From Cyclobacteriaceae bacterium YHN15 (lineage in GTDB: Bacteria; Bacteroidota; Bacteroidia; Cytophagales; Cyclobacteriaceae): a stretch of DNA of 64,000 nucleotides. Numbering within the stretch: the first letter of the stretch is position 1; the number at the start of each line of letters is the position of its first letter. The notes beneath the pieces were generated by a model. It was not told the DNA's origin and made no database searches. It saw only the letters and a list, made by a program, of their open reading frames with translations. The translations under genes and the position numbers were made by a program. Of this stretch, positions 1 through 8,657 are shown one piece after another. The stretch is taken from NCBI GenBank assembly GCA_003797895.1, contig RKQB01000006.1, forward strand, positions 124,001-188,000, given 5' to 3'.

Positions 1-1099
1 AAGCCCCTCCTGCAGAACTGATCAAAATGGATCCCACAATTGGCCCTGTGCAGGAAAAGGAAACCAATACCAAAGTAAAGGCCATAAAGAAAATTCCTGT
101 CATGCCCCCTTTATCCGCTTTGGCATCCATTTTATTCACAAAACCACTTGGCAACGTCAATTCAAACATTCCCAAAAAGGCAAAAGCGAAAAAGATGAAG
201 ATCAGAAAGAAAAAAACATTAGGAATCCAATGGGTAGAAAGCCAGTTGGCAAATTCGGGTCCCTGAATTGCAGCCACTGCCGTCCCCGCTATGGTATAAA
301 TAGCAATAATAGAAAATCCATAAAGGAAAGCATTCCTGATACCCGAGATCCTGGACTTTGACCTCCCAGTAAAAAAAGTGACCGTCATCGGTATCATAGG
401 GAATACGCAGGGAGTCAATAAAGCCGCTAAACCTGCGAGAAAGGCAATCACCATAAAACCTATCAGCCCCCCTTGTTCCCCTTCTTCATCCAAATTGATA
501 TAGGTTCTTTCTTCTATTATCTCTGTTTGAATCACTTCTTCTGATTCAGGAGTAATTTCCTCTTCAACGAAAAGCGCTTCATCCCGTGTTTTGGTTTCCT
601 GTATTTCTGTAACCTGCCCTGGACTGGCCTTTGAGGTCAAGGTAAAATCTTCTTCAAAAGGTATGCACTGCCCGGTAACATCAGTACACATCTGATAGCC
701 AATAAAACCTTCTGCACGTATAGTTTCTCCGGTTATTTTGATAGTTTGTTCAAAGGTACCTGAACCCACAAAATAAGTTACTTCTCCCTCCCATATTTCA
801 TCATACTTCTTCTTTGGGTTGATAGCCTTCAAGCCACCTATTAATGTAAATCCTTCAGATTCTTTAAGTTCCAACTCCGTCAACATAGGCCCTAGGTCAG
901 GATCAAAATCATTGGAGTATATGTACCAATCCTTTGGTATCTGGGCTTTGAAAATGATTTTTACTTCATCTCCCACTTTCAGCTCCTTTTCAGAAAATTG
1001 AATGGTCCATTTGGGGGGAGCAATGATTTGGGCATAAACCGACCCGGTGAAAAATAAAAGCAAAGATAGGACTATACTGATTTTGAAGTATTTTGACAT
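1..1099 (-). CDS. dsbD: Protein-disulfide reductase of the DsbD family (3' end beyond window)
   Basis: Partial; the frame starts at an ATG at 1099 and runs off the left edge after about 366 codons. DsbD carries electrons from cytoplasmic thioredoxin across the inner membrane to periplasmic disulfide reductases. Visible are a signal peptide (residues 1-23, ending VYA-Q), an N-terminal periplasmic domain with the paired cysteines in GYQMCTDVTGQC, an acidic linker, and the start of the membrane domain. The membrane domain shows the first conserved cysteine in LTPCVFPMIPM and, near the edge, the second in SFSCTGPIVG. These are the two redox cysteines expected in the transmembrane part. The C-terminal thioredoxin-like domain is not in the window. 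A perfect palindrome lies about 50 bp upstream. Family assignment is secure; whether it is DsbD proper or a ScsB-like variant is less so. Confidence 0.92.
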   Translation of the reverse strand, partial: MSKYFKISIVLSLLLFFTGSVYAQIIAPPKWTIQFSEKELKVGDEVKIIFKAQIPKDWYIYSNDFDPDLGPMLTELELKESEGFTLIGGLKAINPKKKYDEIWEGEVTYFVGSGTFEQTIKITGETIRAEGFIGYQMCTDVTGQCIPFEEDFTLTSKASPGQVTEIQETKTRDEALFVEEEITPESEEVIQTEIIEERTYINLDEEGEQGGLIGFMVIAFLAGLAALLTPCVFPMIPMTVTFFTGRSKSRISGIRNAFLYGFSIIAIYTIAGTAVAAIQGPEFANWLSTHWIPNVFFFLIFIFFAFAFLGMFELTLPSGFVNKMDAKADKGGMTGIFFMAFTLVLVSFSCTGPIVGSILISSAGGA

Positions 1100-1149
1100 A
1101 TCGGTGTTAAGCTTAACTGATCAATAATAATGGGAGTTAAGGGAAAATA

Positions 1150-1173
1150 GTTCAGTAATCAAGATTACTGAAC
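1150..1173. promoter_or_regulatory. Perfect 11-bp inverted repeat upstream of dsbD
   Basis: GTTCAGTAATC and its exact complement are separated by AA. On the minus strand the left edge overlaps TATTTTTG (a TAnnTTTG-type -7 box, 1172-1179), so the palindrome would cover the transcription start of dsbD. It may be an operator, a hairpin in the 5' leader, or the terminator of the M20 dipeptidase gene that ends at 1231; the stem is followed only by a weak T run on the minus strand. No good -33 element was found at the usual spacing. Confidence 0.45.
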
Positions 1174-1230
1174 AAAAATACAAAGACCAATAATAGCAAC
1201 TATACAATTATTGGCCTTGATTTATTGAAA

Positions 1231-2619
1231 TCATTTGTTTCCCTCGTTTTTGAAATGCTTGAAAAACAAAGCAATGGTTTCAATACCCATTAAATAGTTT
1301 TTAATCCCATAATGTTCATTTGGTGAATGCAATGCATCTGTATCCAAACCAAATCCCAATAAAATTGGATCAAGACCCAATTCCTGTTGGAACAAAGCAC
1401 AGATCGGAATAGATCCTCCCTCCCTGGTCGGAATGGCTTTTTTGCCAAATGCTTCCTGAATAGCCAAATCAGCTGCCCTATAACCAGGCGTTTCCGTGGA
1501 AACTACAGCAGCGGCACCTCCATGGTGAGGAGTTACCTTAACCTTTACCGAATTGGGGGCAATTGACTTAAAATGATCCTCAAATAACTTTGCGATTTCC
1601 TTATGATTTTGGTTTGGTACCAATCTCATGGAAATTTTTGCATGGGCTTTGGAAGGTAATACTGTTTTGGCTCCTTCTCCTGTATAACCTCCCCAGATAC
1701 CGTTCACATCCAACGTTGGCCTAATGCCAACCCTCTCAATGGTGGAATAACCAGATTCTCCATGTACCTCGGAAATATCCAGTTCTTTTTTGTAGGCATC
1801 CAAATCAAAAGGTGCTTTGTTAAGATCCTCTCGGTAAGATTTCGAATATTCTTCCACTTTGTCATAAAACCCAGGAATGGTAATGTGATTATTCTCATCC
1901 TGAAGGGATGCAATCATCTTACAGAGGATATTGATAGGGTTGGCAACTGCACCACCAAAAGTCCCGGAATGCAGATCCCTATTTGGGCCGGTCACTTCCA
2001 CTTCCATATAGGCCAATCCTCTCAGTCCCACCGTCACAGAAGGATCCTCAAGGGAAATCATATGGGTATCGGAAACCACCACCACATCTGCCTTGAGTTT
2101 CTCCTTGTTTTGCTTAACGAAAATATCCAGGTTTGCAGAACCTACTTCCTCTTCTCCTTCTATCATAAATTTAACATTGCATGGCATGGCATTATTGGCC
2201 ATCATGGCTTCAAAAGCTTTCACATGCATGTAAAACTGTCCTTTGTCATCGGCCGAACCTCTGGCAAAAATGGCGCCTTGAGGATGTCTTGCAGTTTTTT
2301 TTATCACAGGTTCAAATGGAGGAGAATCCCATAATTCGTAAGGGTCAGCGGGCTGCACATCATAGTGGCCATAAACCAAAATAGTTGGTAGAGAAGGGTC
2401 AATTATTTTTTCACCATAAACAATGGGATAGCCTGCCGTCTGGCACAATTCAACATGGTCAGCTCCTGCTTTTTCCAAGCTTTCCTTCACAAAATCAGCT
2501 GCTTTGAAAACATCATTTTTGAATTTGGGATCGGCACTCACCGAAGGAATGCGCAGTAGATCAAAAAGTTCATTGAGGAATTTCTCCTGATTATTCTGAA
2601 TATATTGTTTTATTGACAT
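1231..2619 (-). CDS. M20 family dipeptidase (carnosinase/CNDP-like)
   Basis: A 462-residue zinc-dependent peptidase of family M20, closest in layout to Cys-Gly dipeptidases and carnosinases, which cleave dipeptides in the cytoplasm. The metal-binding plan is complete: H85 and D87 in YGHYDVQP, D124/D125 in GSADDKG, and the catalytic glutamate with a ligand in MIEGEEEVGS (about 152-161). The lid domain has the DLHSGTFGGAVANP motif. There is no signal peptide. It is divergent from the quinone reductase gene at 2705, with an 85-bp spacer that must hold both promoters. Substrate specificity cannot be read from the sequence. Confidence 0.9.
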   Translation of the reverse strand: MSIKQYIQNNQEKFLNELFDLLRIPSVSADPKFKNDVFKAADFVKESLEKAGADHVELCQTAGYPIVYGEKIIDPSLPTILVYGHYDVQPADPYELWDSPPFEPVIKKTARHPQGAIFARGSADDKGQFYMHVKAFEAMMANNAMPCNVKFMIEGEEEVGSANLDIFVKQNKEKLKADVVVVSDTHMISLEDPSVTVGLRGLAYMEVEVTGPNRDLHSGTFGGAVANPINILCKMIASLQDENNHITIPGFYDKVEEYSKSYREDLNKAPFDLDAYKKELDISEVHGESGYSTIERVGIRPTLDVNGIWGGYTGEGAKTVLPSKAHAKISMRLVPNQNHKEIAKLFEDHFKSIAPNSVKVKVTPHHGGAAAVVSTETPGYRAADLAIQEAFGKKAIPTREGGSIPICALFQQELGLDPILLGFGLDTDALHSPNEHYGIKNYLMGIETIALFFKHFKNEGNK

Positions 2620-2704
2620 AAATGGGGTTATTCTGTTAATTTAAGATTCGGCCAAAATTACGTTATATCTCAAGAATTGCCTATTTTACACAAAACTTTT
2701 ATCC

Positions 2705-4255
2705 ATGAAAGCCATCCTTTGTTCAGAATATGGAGGTCCTGAACTCCTGAAATATACCGAAACCCAAGATCCAGTATTAGGAGAAAAAGAGATTTGCATA
2801 CAGGTCGCTGCCTGTGCGGTCAATTTCCCCGACGTACTGATCATACAGAACAAATATCAATTCAAACCCGAGCTCCCTTTCTCCCCGGGTGGTGAAGTGG
2901 CCGGTGTGGTTGAATCCGTAGGATTTGGGATAAAACATTTACAAGTTGGACAACGCGTTTTGGCCCTATGTGGCTGGGGAGGTTTTGCAGAAAAAGTGAA
3001 AGTCTCTGCAGATAGGGTATTTCCCATTCCCCCTTTCATGGATGACATCACAGCTGCCTCAACATTATACACTTTTGGCACGGCCTATCATGCCCTGAAA
3101 GACCGTGCCCACCTTCAGGGAGGAGAAACCCTTCTCGTATTGGGAGCCTCTGGGGGTGTAGGATTGGCTGCTGTGGAATTGGGAAAAGTCATGGGAGCAA
3201 AAGTAATTGCCGCCGCCTCTACCAAAGAGAAACTTACAATTTGCCAGCAAAAAGGGGCCGAAATGCTGATTAACTATGAAGAAGAAGACCTCAAAGAAAA
3301 AGTAAAGACGCTCACTTCTGGAAAAGGTGTAGATGTAGTTCTAGATGTGGTTGGGGATAAATATGCCGAACCGGCACTAAGGAGTATGGCATGGAAAGGG
3401 CGGTATTTAGTGGTAGGCTTTGCTGCAGGGGAAATTCCAAAATTACCTTTTAATCTTGCCTTGTTGAAGGGCTGCTCCGTAATGGGGGTATTCTGGGGAA
3501 GATTTTCCACAGAAGAACCCAAACAAAACCAGCAAAATATTATGGAACTGGTGAGTATGATTCAATCCGGAAAAATAAGTCAGCATATCCATAAAGTTTA
3601 TTCCTTAGAAGAAGCACCCGAGGCCTTGCAGGATATGATGGATAGGAAAGTCGTAGGGAAAGCTGTAGTAGTTGTGAACGAGAAGCGAGAAGCGAGAAAC
3701 GAGAGATTAGAGGGTAAAAAGAACCAAGAGACAAGAACCAAGAAGCAAGAAATTGGGATTTCGGAGGGGGAATATCGGAAGGAGGGAAAAAGTGGAAAAG
3801 TGGTGTTTAGGTCAGTGGATGATCTGAAGGCTTATGTTGGGAAGTCATTGGGTACAAGTTCCTGGACTACAATCAACCAAGAGTTGATTCAGAAATTTGC
3901 AGAGACTACAGAGGATTTCCAATGGATCCACGTGGATACAGAAAAGGCAAAAGCCCTCATTCCAGGTGGAAAAAATCTAGCACATGGCTATTTGACGCTG
4001 TCTCTAGCTCCTAAACTTTTGTATGAAATACTACCTATTGAAGGTGCTCAGATGGCCTTAAATTATGGAGTCAATAAAGTGCGGTTTCCTTCACCGGTGT
4101 ATTCAGGGGATCAGGTAAGGTTAAAAGCCAGTATTGATAAATTGGAAGAGACCCCTGACAGCAGCATCAAGCTCTTTATCCATGCTGAAATGGAGTCCAA
4201 CACTTCCAAAAAACCTGTATGTGTTACAGAAATGATTTCTATGGTGAGGTTTTGA
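2705..4255 (+). CDS. Quinone oxidoreductase fused to a MaoC-like hydratase domain
   Basis: A 516-residue fusion. Residues 1-325 form a zinc-independent medium-chain dehydrogenase/reductase (Qor type): the GroES-like half is followed by a Rossmann NADPH site (LVLGASGGVGLAAVELG, 144-160) and ends in the usual VVGKAVVVV strand. Residues 366-516 are a MaoC/hot-dog domain with the hydratase dyad D404 and H409 in EDFQWIHVD and the AHGYLTLSL helix. The linker (326-365) is rich in K/R/E and is encoded by DNA that matches an intergenic repeat at 63341-63412, so it is probably derived from spacer DNA. There is no internal ATG before the MaoC part, so one polypeptide is expected. Together the halves suggest acyl-CoA or enone metabolism; the substrate is unknown. 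Confidence 0.85.
   Translation: MKAILCSEYGGPELLKYTETQDPVLGEKEICIQVAACAVNFPDVLIIQNKYQFKPELPFSPGGEVAGVVESVGFGIKHLQVGQRVLALCGWGGFAEKVKVSADRVFPIPPFMDDITAASTLYTFGTAYHALKDRAHLQGGETLLVLGASGGVGLAAVELGKVMGAKVIAAASTKEKLTICQQKGAEMLINYEEEDLKEKVKTLTSGKGVDVVLDVVGDKYAEPALRSMAWKGRYLVVGFAAGEIPKLPFNLALLKGCSVMGVFWGRFSTEEPKQNQQNIMELVSMIQSGKISQHIHKVYSLEEAPEALQDMMDRKVVGKAVVVVNEKREARNERLEGKKNQETRTKKQEIGISEGEYRKEGKSGKVVFRSVDDLKAYVGKSLGTSSWTTINQELIQKFAETTEDFQWIHVDTEKAKALIPGGKNLAHGYLTLSLAPKLLYEILPIEGAQMALNYGVNKVRFPSPVYSGDQVRLKASIDKLEETPDSSIKLFIHAEMESNTSKKPVCVTEMISMVRF
3676..3721. repeat. Purine-rich AGAAGCGAGAAACGAGA repeat inside the fusion gene
   Basis: The stretch contains GAGAAGCGAGAAGCGAGAAA followed by CGAGAGATTAGA. 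The same units occur, in both orientations, in the spacer between the acyl-CoA dehydrogenase and thiolase genes (63341-63412). Here it lies in frame between two domains and codes for a charged linker. Confidence 0.7.
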
Positions 4256-4277
4256 TCATTTTCCTTAAATTTAAGGT

Positions 4278-5384
4278 ATGAAAATCCCGGTGAATAAACT
4301 ATTGCCCTTTTTTTTCATAATCAATTGCTTCCCCTGTATCGCCCAAGAAAAACCCTGGATGTTGGGTCCCTTTGAGAGACCGGAAAATGCAAAGCCCATC
4401 ATCTCGCCATCAGATAAAACTTCCTTCCTTGACCCCATGTCAGGAAGAACCGTCAAATGGGAGTCGATGGCAACTTTCAATCCGGCAGCTGTGGTCAGAG
4501 ACGGTAAAATTCAAGTACTTTACCGGGCCGAAGAAAAACTGGGAGAAAAAGAGATAGGTGGACACACCTCCCGGCTGGGGCTTGCCACCTCTGATGATGG
4601 CGTCAATTTTTCAAGAAAGTCGGAACCTATTTTTTTCCCGACAGAGGATAACCAAAAGGAATTTGAATGGACAGGAGGCACTGAAGATCCGAGAATTGTC
4701 GAAACAGAAGAGGGCCTTTATGTATTAACCTATACCCAATGGAACCGGAAATTTCCCAGGTTAGCTGTAGCTACTTCAAAAGACCTTGCCACTTGGGAAA
4801 AACACGGGCCAATTTTTAAAGATTTCAAACAGGGAAAATACCATAACCAGGAAACCAAGTCGGGTGCCATTGTGACAGAAATCAAAGATGGAAAATTAAC
4901 CGCTGCCAAAATTCATGGGAAATACTGGATGTATTTTGGCGTACCTCATATTTGGCTGGCCTCTTCGGAAGATCTGATCCATTGGGAACCGATCGAAACC
5001 ATTGATGGGAACCTGGCACCGGTGATGAGCCCAAGATTGGGTTTTTTTGACTCTTGGTTGGTGGAGGCAGGGCCTCCACCCTTGCTGACAAAGGACGGGA
5101 TTGTGGTGCTGTATAATGCAGGCAACCAACAACATATTGGGGTGAAAGACCTCGGCAACCGTCTATACACGGCCGGTCAGGCCCTTTTCAGCAAAGAAGA
5201 GCCTTGGAAACTCCTAGATAGGACCGATTCCCCTTTTCTCAAACCGAAACTCCCCTTTGAAAAATCAGGCCAATATGTAGATGGAACCACCTTTGTGGAA
5301 GGACTGGTCTTTTTTGAAGGCAATTGGTATCTTTATTATGGAACTGCAGATTCCATGGTGGGGGTCGTGATTTGGAAACCTTAA
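4278..5384 (+). CDS. Secreted GH130-like glycosidase/phosphorylase
   Basis: A 368-residue protein with a signal peptide (about residues 1-22, FFFIINCFPCIAQ) and a five-bladed beta-propeller glycosidase pattern. The GGTEDPRI motif (133-140) with D137 is typical of family GH130, as is the preceding ATFNPAAVV (66-73) and the repeated LATSDDGVNF and VATSKDLATWE blade motifs. GH130 enzymes phosphorolyse or hydrolyse beta-mannosides; the secreted location argues for hydrolysis or for action on periplasmic oligosaccharides, but this is inference. It starts 22 bp after the fusion gene and ends 12 bp before the SDR at 5397, so the three may share a transcript. A GH43/GH32-like propeller is the alternative. 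Confidence 0.8.
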   Translation: MKIPVNKLLPFFFIINCFPCIAQEKPWMLGPFERPENAKPIISPSDKTSFLDPMSGRTVKWESMATFNPAAVVRDGKIQVLYRAEEKLGEKEIGGHTSRLGLATSDDGVNFSRKSEPIFFPTEDNQKEFEWTGGTEDPRIVETEEGLYVLTYTQWNRKFPRLAVATSKDLATWEKHGPIFKDFKQGKYHNQETKSGAIVTEIKDGKLTAAKIHGKYWMYFGVPHIWLASSEDLIHWEPIETIDGNLAPVMSPRLGFFDSWLVEAGPPPLLTKDGIVVLYNAGNQQHIGVKDLGNRLYTAGQALFSKEEPWKLLDRTDSPFLKPKLPFEKSGQYVDGTTFVEGLVFFEGNWYLYYGTADSMVGVVIWKP

Positions 5385-5396
5385 ACTGAAAAAGCT

Positions 5397-6137
5397 ATGC
5401 GCTTACAAAATAAAATTGCCATCATCACAGGCGGAGCCAATGGAATAGGGGAAGCAACTGTCCGCCTTTTTGCCAAAGAGGGAGCCAAGATCAGCATTTG
5501 GGATATGTCTGATAAAGGGCAGCAATTAGCTGATGGCCTGACGGAAGAAGGATTCGAAGTCGCATTTAAAAAGATATCCGTTGTTGACAGGAATGCGGTG
5601 AAAAATGCAGTTCTGAAACTGAAAGAAAAATACGGCAGAATTGACATTTTGATCAATAATGCAGGCATTACCAGGGATAAAACTTTGGCAAAGATGTCTC
5701 CGGAAAACTGGGATGAGGTGGTGGCAGTGAACCAAACCGGAGTCTTCAACTGTACCCAAGCTGTGGCCGAAGTAATGAAAGAAAACGGCTATGGCCGGAT
5801 TGTTTCAGCAGCCTCCAATGTTGCACTCAGGGGAAATTTTGGACAGACCAATTATGTGGCAACAAAAGCAGCTGTTATCGGAATGACCAAGGTCTGGGCT
5901 TTGGAACTAGGAAAATACGGTATTACCTGCAATTCAATTGCCCCCGGATTTATTGAAACAGATATGACGCAGGCAATCCCCGAACAGGTAAAAAACCAAA
6001 TGATGCCCTTAATTCCACTGGGCTATTGGGGATCACCAATGGACATCGCTTATGGTTACCTTTACCTGGCTTCAGATGAAGCACGCTATGTAAACGGAAA
6101 TTGCCTGGTAATTGACGGCGGGTCTGCAAGGGAATAA
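5397..6137 (+). CDS. SDR family oxidoreductase, FabG-like
   Basis: A classical short-chain dehydrogenase of 246 residues. The cofactor motif TGGANGIGEA (11-20), NNAG (87-90), and the catalytic S140, Y153 and K157 (YVATK) are all in place, and the C-terminus carries the usual IAPGFIETDM and VIDGG segments. The overall pattern is that of 3-oxoacyl-ACP reductase FabG, but such enzymes often act on other keto substrates. It is 12 bp downstream of the GH130-like gene, so a carbohydrate or acyl-CoA role is equally possible. It is not embedded in a fatty-acid synthesis cluster here. Confidence 0.88.
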   Translation: MRLQNKIAIITGGANGIGEATVRLFAKEGAKISIWDMSDKGQQLADGLTEEGFEVAFKKISVVDRNAVKNAVLKLKEKYGRIDILINNAGITRDKTLAKMSPENWDEVVAVNQTGVFNCTQAVAEVMKENGYGRIVSAASNVALRGNFGQTNYVATKAAVIGMTKVWALELGKYGITCNSIAPGFIETDMTQAIPEQVKNQMMPLIPLGYWGSPMDIAYGYLYLASDEARYVNGNCLVIDGGSARE

Positions 6138-6192
6138 GGACTTGTCTTCAAATCCCAAATCCTGTAATCACCTTCCTACATTTTCCATTTTT

Positions 6193-6226
6193 TTGACAAT
6201 GGGATTTTAATTACCTTATAGGTTTG
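6193..6226 (+). promoter_or_regulatory. Candidate promoter of the GMC oxidoreductase operon
   Basis: TTGACA (6193-6198) is followed after 18 bp by TATAGG, and TAGGTTTG (6219-6226) fits the Bacteroidota TAnnTTTG -7 box. The start codon is 35 bp downstream. The spacing to the TTG is longer than the usual 19 bp for the Bacteroidota type, so this is tentative. Confidence 0.35.
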
Positions 6227-6260
6227 AAATTACCAATTAACCTATTTTAACCCAATCCAA

Positions 6261-7967
6261 ATGAGTAACCTCAATATTAAAGCAGTGGCAGAAAACACTT
6301 ATGATGCCATTGTGGTAGGTTCGGGTATTTCCGGAGGCTTTGCCGCAAAAGAACTTTGTCAAAAAGGACTTAAGACATTGGTGCTTGAGAGAGGCCGATT
6401 AGTTAGCCATATTCAGGATTATACCACCATGAACAAAGATCCTTGGGATTTTGAAAACCGTGGAAAACTGACCCATTCAGAAAGAGAAGATTATTATGTG
6501 CAAACGAGATCAGGTTTTGTCAATGAGGAAAATAAACATTTCTACCACAATGATAAAGCAGATCCCTATATAGAAAAACAGCAGTTTGACTGGATCAGAG
6601 GAGATGTGACAGGAGGGCGCTCCTTGTTATGGGGAAGACAATGTTACCGGCTTTCTGACCTTGATTTTGAAGCCAATGCCAAAGAGGGTATAGGCATAGA
6701 TTGGCCTTTCCGATATAAAGATATCGCTCCCTGGTATGACTATGCAGAGAGGTACGTTGGGGTGTCCGGCGAAAAAATGGGCCTGCCACACCTGCCTGAT
6801 GGACAGTTTCTTCCTCCTATGGAAATGAACTGTCTGGAAAAACATGTCAAAAAAGAAATCGAAAGTAAATTTCCCTTCCGATATATGACCATAGGGCGTG
6901 TTGCCAATTTGACTGTTGAACACAATGGCCGAGGAGCTTGTCAATACAGAAACCGCTGTAACAGAGGCTGTCCCTATAGTGCCTATTATAGTTCTGTTTC
7001 TGTTGCCCTACCGGATGCTGCCAAAACGGGAAATCTAACCCTCAGACCAAATTCCATGGTTCACTCCATCATCTACGATGAGCAAAGCGGAAGAGCCACA
7101 GGGGTGAGGGTAGTGGACAGAGAAAGCAAGGAAATGCTTGAGTATTATGCCAAGATCGTTTTTCTCAATGCTTCTGCCCCGGCTACAGCAGCCATTTTGC
7201 TCAATTCCATATCCAACAGATTCCCCAATGGGCTGGGCAATGACTCAGGTGAATTGGGCCATAACATTATGGACCATCACTACAGATTAGGGGCAATGGG
7301 CACCTTTGATGGGTTTGAGGACAAGTACTTTAAAGGCCGAAGACCCAATGGGATATATATTCCCAGATTTCGGAACATCAATGAGCAAACCAAGATCAAT
7401 GACTTTCTACGAGGTTATGGGTATCAAGGAGGTGCTTCAAGAGAAAGTTGGGGTAGAGGCGCAAACAGCAAAGATTTCGGAGGAGATTTTAAAGATAATT
7501 TGATGCAGGCAGGTAAGTGGACCTTCCGAATAGGCGGATTTGGGGAAGTTTTGCCCTACCACGAAAACCAAATGTATTTGGAACACAATCAGTTGGATGA
7601 GTGGGGTATACCTAAAATTGTCTTTGATGCGGGTTATAAGGAAAATGAACTGACCATGCGCAAATTTATTATGCAAGATGCTGCAGAGATGTTGGATGCT
7701 GCCGGACTCAAAAATGTTCAAACCTATGACAATGGTGGGGCATTGGGAATTGGAGTACATGAAATGGGCACTGCAAGAATGGGCAGAGACCCTAAAACCT
7801 CCGTATTGAACGCCTTTAATCAGGTACATGCTGTCCCCAATGTTTTTGTAACTGATGGTGCATGTATGACTTCATCAGGAACCCAAAACCCTTCTATGAC
7901 CTACATGGCACTGACTGCAAGGGCTGTGGATCATGCCGTAAAAGAAATCAACCGCAAAAACCTATAA
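6261..7967 (+). CDS. GMC family oxidoreductase, large subunit
   Basis: A 568-residue FAD-dependent dehydrogenase of the glucose-methanol-choline family. The FAD-binding site is IVVGSGISGGFAAKEL (17-32), with VLERG closing the Rossmann fold. The C-terminal active site shows HEMGTARMG and the paired asparagine in TQNPSMTYMAL. A cysteine-rich stretch (CQYRNRCNRGCPY, about residues 226-238) is common in the bacterial branch that pairs with a small subunit and passes electrons to a cytochrome or other acceptor rather than to oxygen. No signal peptide is seen; export would depend on the Tat signal of its partner, encoded 12 bp downstream. Substrate is probably a sugar or other alcohol. Confidence 0.9.
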   Translation: MSNLNIKAVAENTYDAIVVGSGISGGFAAKELCQKGLKTLVLERGRLVSHIQDYTTMNKDPWDFENRGKLTHSEREDYYVQTRSGFVNEENKHFYHNDKADPYIEKQQFDWIRGDVTGGRSLLWGRQCYRLSDLDFEANAKEGIGIDWPFRYKDIAPWYDYAERYVGVSGEKMGLPHLPDGQFLPPMEMNCLEKHVKKEIESKFPFRYMTIGRVANLTVEHNGRGACQYRNRCNRGCPYSAYYSSVSVALPDAAKTGNLTLRPNSMVHSIIYDEQSGRATGVRVVDRESKEMLEYYAKIVFLNASAPATAAILLNSISNRFPNGLGNDSGELGHNIMDHHYRLGAMGTFDGFEDKYFKGRRPNGIYIPRFRNINEQTKINDFLRGYGYQGGASRESWGRGANSKDFGGDFKDNLMQAGKWTFRIGGFGEVLPYHENQMYLEHNQLDEWGIPKIVFDAGYKENELTMRKFIMQDAAEMLDAAGLKNVQTYDNGGALGIGVHEMGTARMGRDPKTSVLNAFNQVHAVPNVFVTDGACMTSSGTQNPSMTYMALTARAVDHAVKEINRKNL

Positions 7968-7979
7968 ACCAATAAAACC

Positions 7980-8573
7980 ATGAACAGAAGAGAAGCCTTG
8001 AAAGGCACCACCTTGATTATGGGTTATGCAATGACCGGCACTTCCATAGCAGCCTTTATGCAGTCCTGTGGATCCGGAGCCAAACTTCCATGGACTCCTT
8101 TGGTCTTAAGTGAAAACCAAGCTAAAATTTTATCTGCTGCGGTTGACAGAATTCTCCCTGCCACTGCTACACCAGGGGCTTTGGATGTAGGAACGGATCA
8201 GTTTATAGATAAAATATTACATTCTGCATTTCCTGAAAATATCCAAAAGAGTTTTGCCAGTGGATTGGACACTTTCAATGCTGAAGCCAAATCCCTACAG
8301 GGAAAAGATTTTTTAAAACTGGATAATGCACAAAAAGATAAGGTTATCAGGCATTTTGAAGAAAAATCAGGACCGTTACCCGGTGCATTATGGGCCTATT
8401 CTTTTGGTCAGGGACCCGAATTCCCATTTTACCGCATGATGAAAGAACTGACATTATTGGGATATTTCCATTCTGCAAAAATAGGCACAGAAGTTCTTGC
8501 TTACGATCCGATTCCAGGTTCTTACCAAGGCTGTATTGATTACGGTGATGTGGGAAAAGTATGGACCGAGTAG
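7980..8573 (+). CDS. Gluconate 2-dehydrogenase subunit 3 family protein
   Basis: A 197-residue small subunit for the GMC dehydrogenase just upstream. The N-terminus is a Tat-type signal (NRREALKGTT, then a hydrophobic run) that ends in the lipobox-like FMQSC, so it is probably exported with the large subunit and lipid-anchored. The family's C-terminal pattern is clear: LTLLGYFHS, AYDPIPGSYQGC and a final KVWTE. Members of this family form membrane-bound sugar dehydrogenases with a GMC subunit. A broken paralogue of the C-terminal third of this protein is found at 22773-22952. Confidence 0.88.
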   Translation: MNRREALKGTTLIMGYAMTGTSIAAFMQSCGSGAKLPWTPLVLSENQAKILSAAVDRILPATATPGALDVGTDQFIDKILHSAFPENIQKSFASGLDTFNAEAKSLQGKDFLKLDNAQKDKVIRHFEEKSGPLPGALWAYSFGQGPEFPFYRMMKELTLLGYFHSAKIGTEVLAYDPIPGSYQGCIDYGDVGKVWTE

Positions 8574-8657
8574 GTTTGAATTAAGAATGAGGAATTGAAA
8601 ATTACAAAATCCAAAGTTCAAATTTCAAAAGATTGAAAATGGAGTTCAATAGAATTT

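Noticed and set aside
5381..5759. Long antisense frames opposite the SDR gene and others
   Set aside because: They are reading-frame shadows of genes with clear domains; none has a start context or family pattern of its own.
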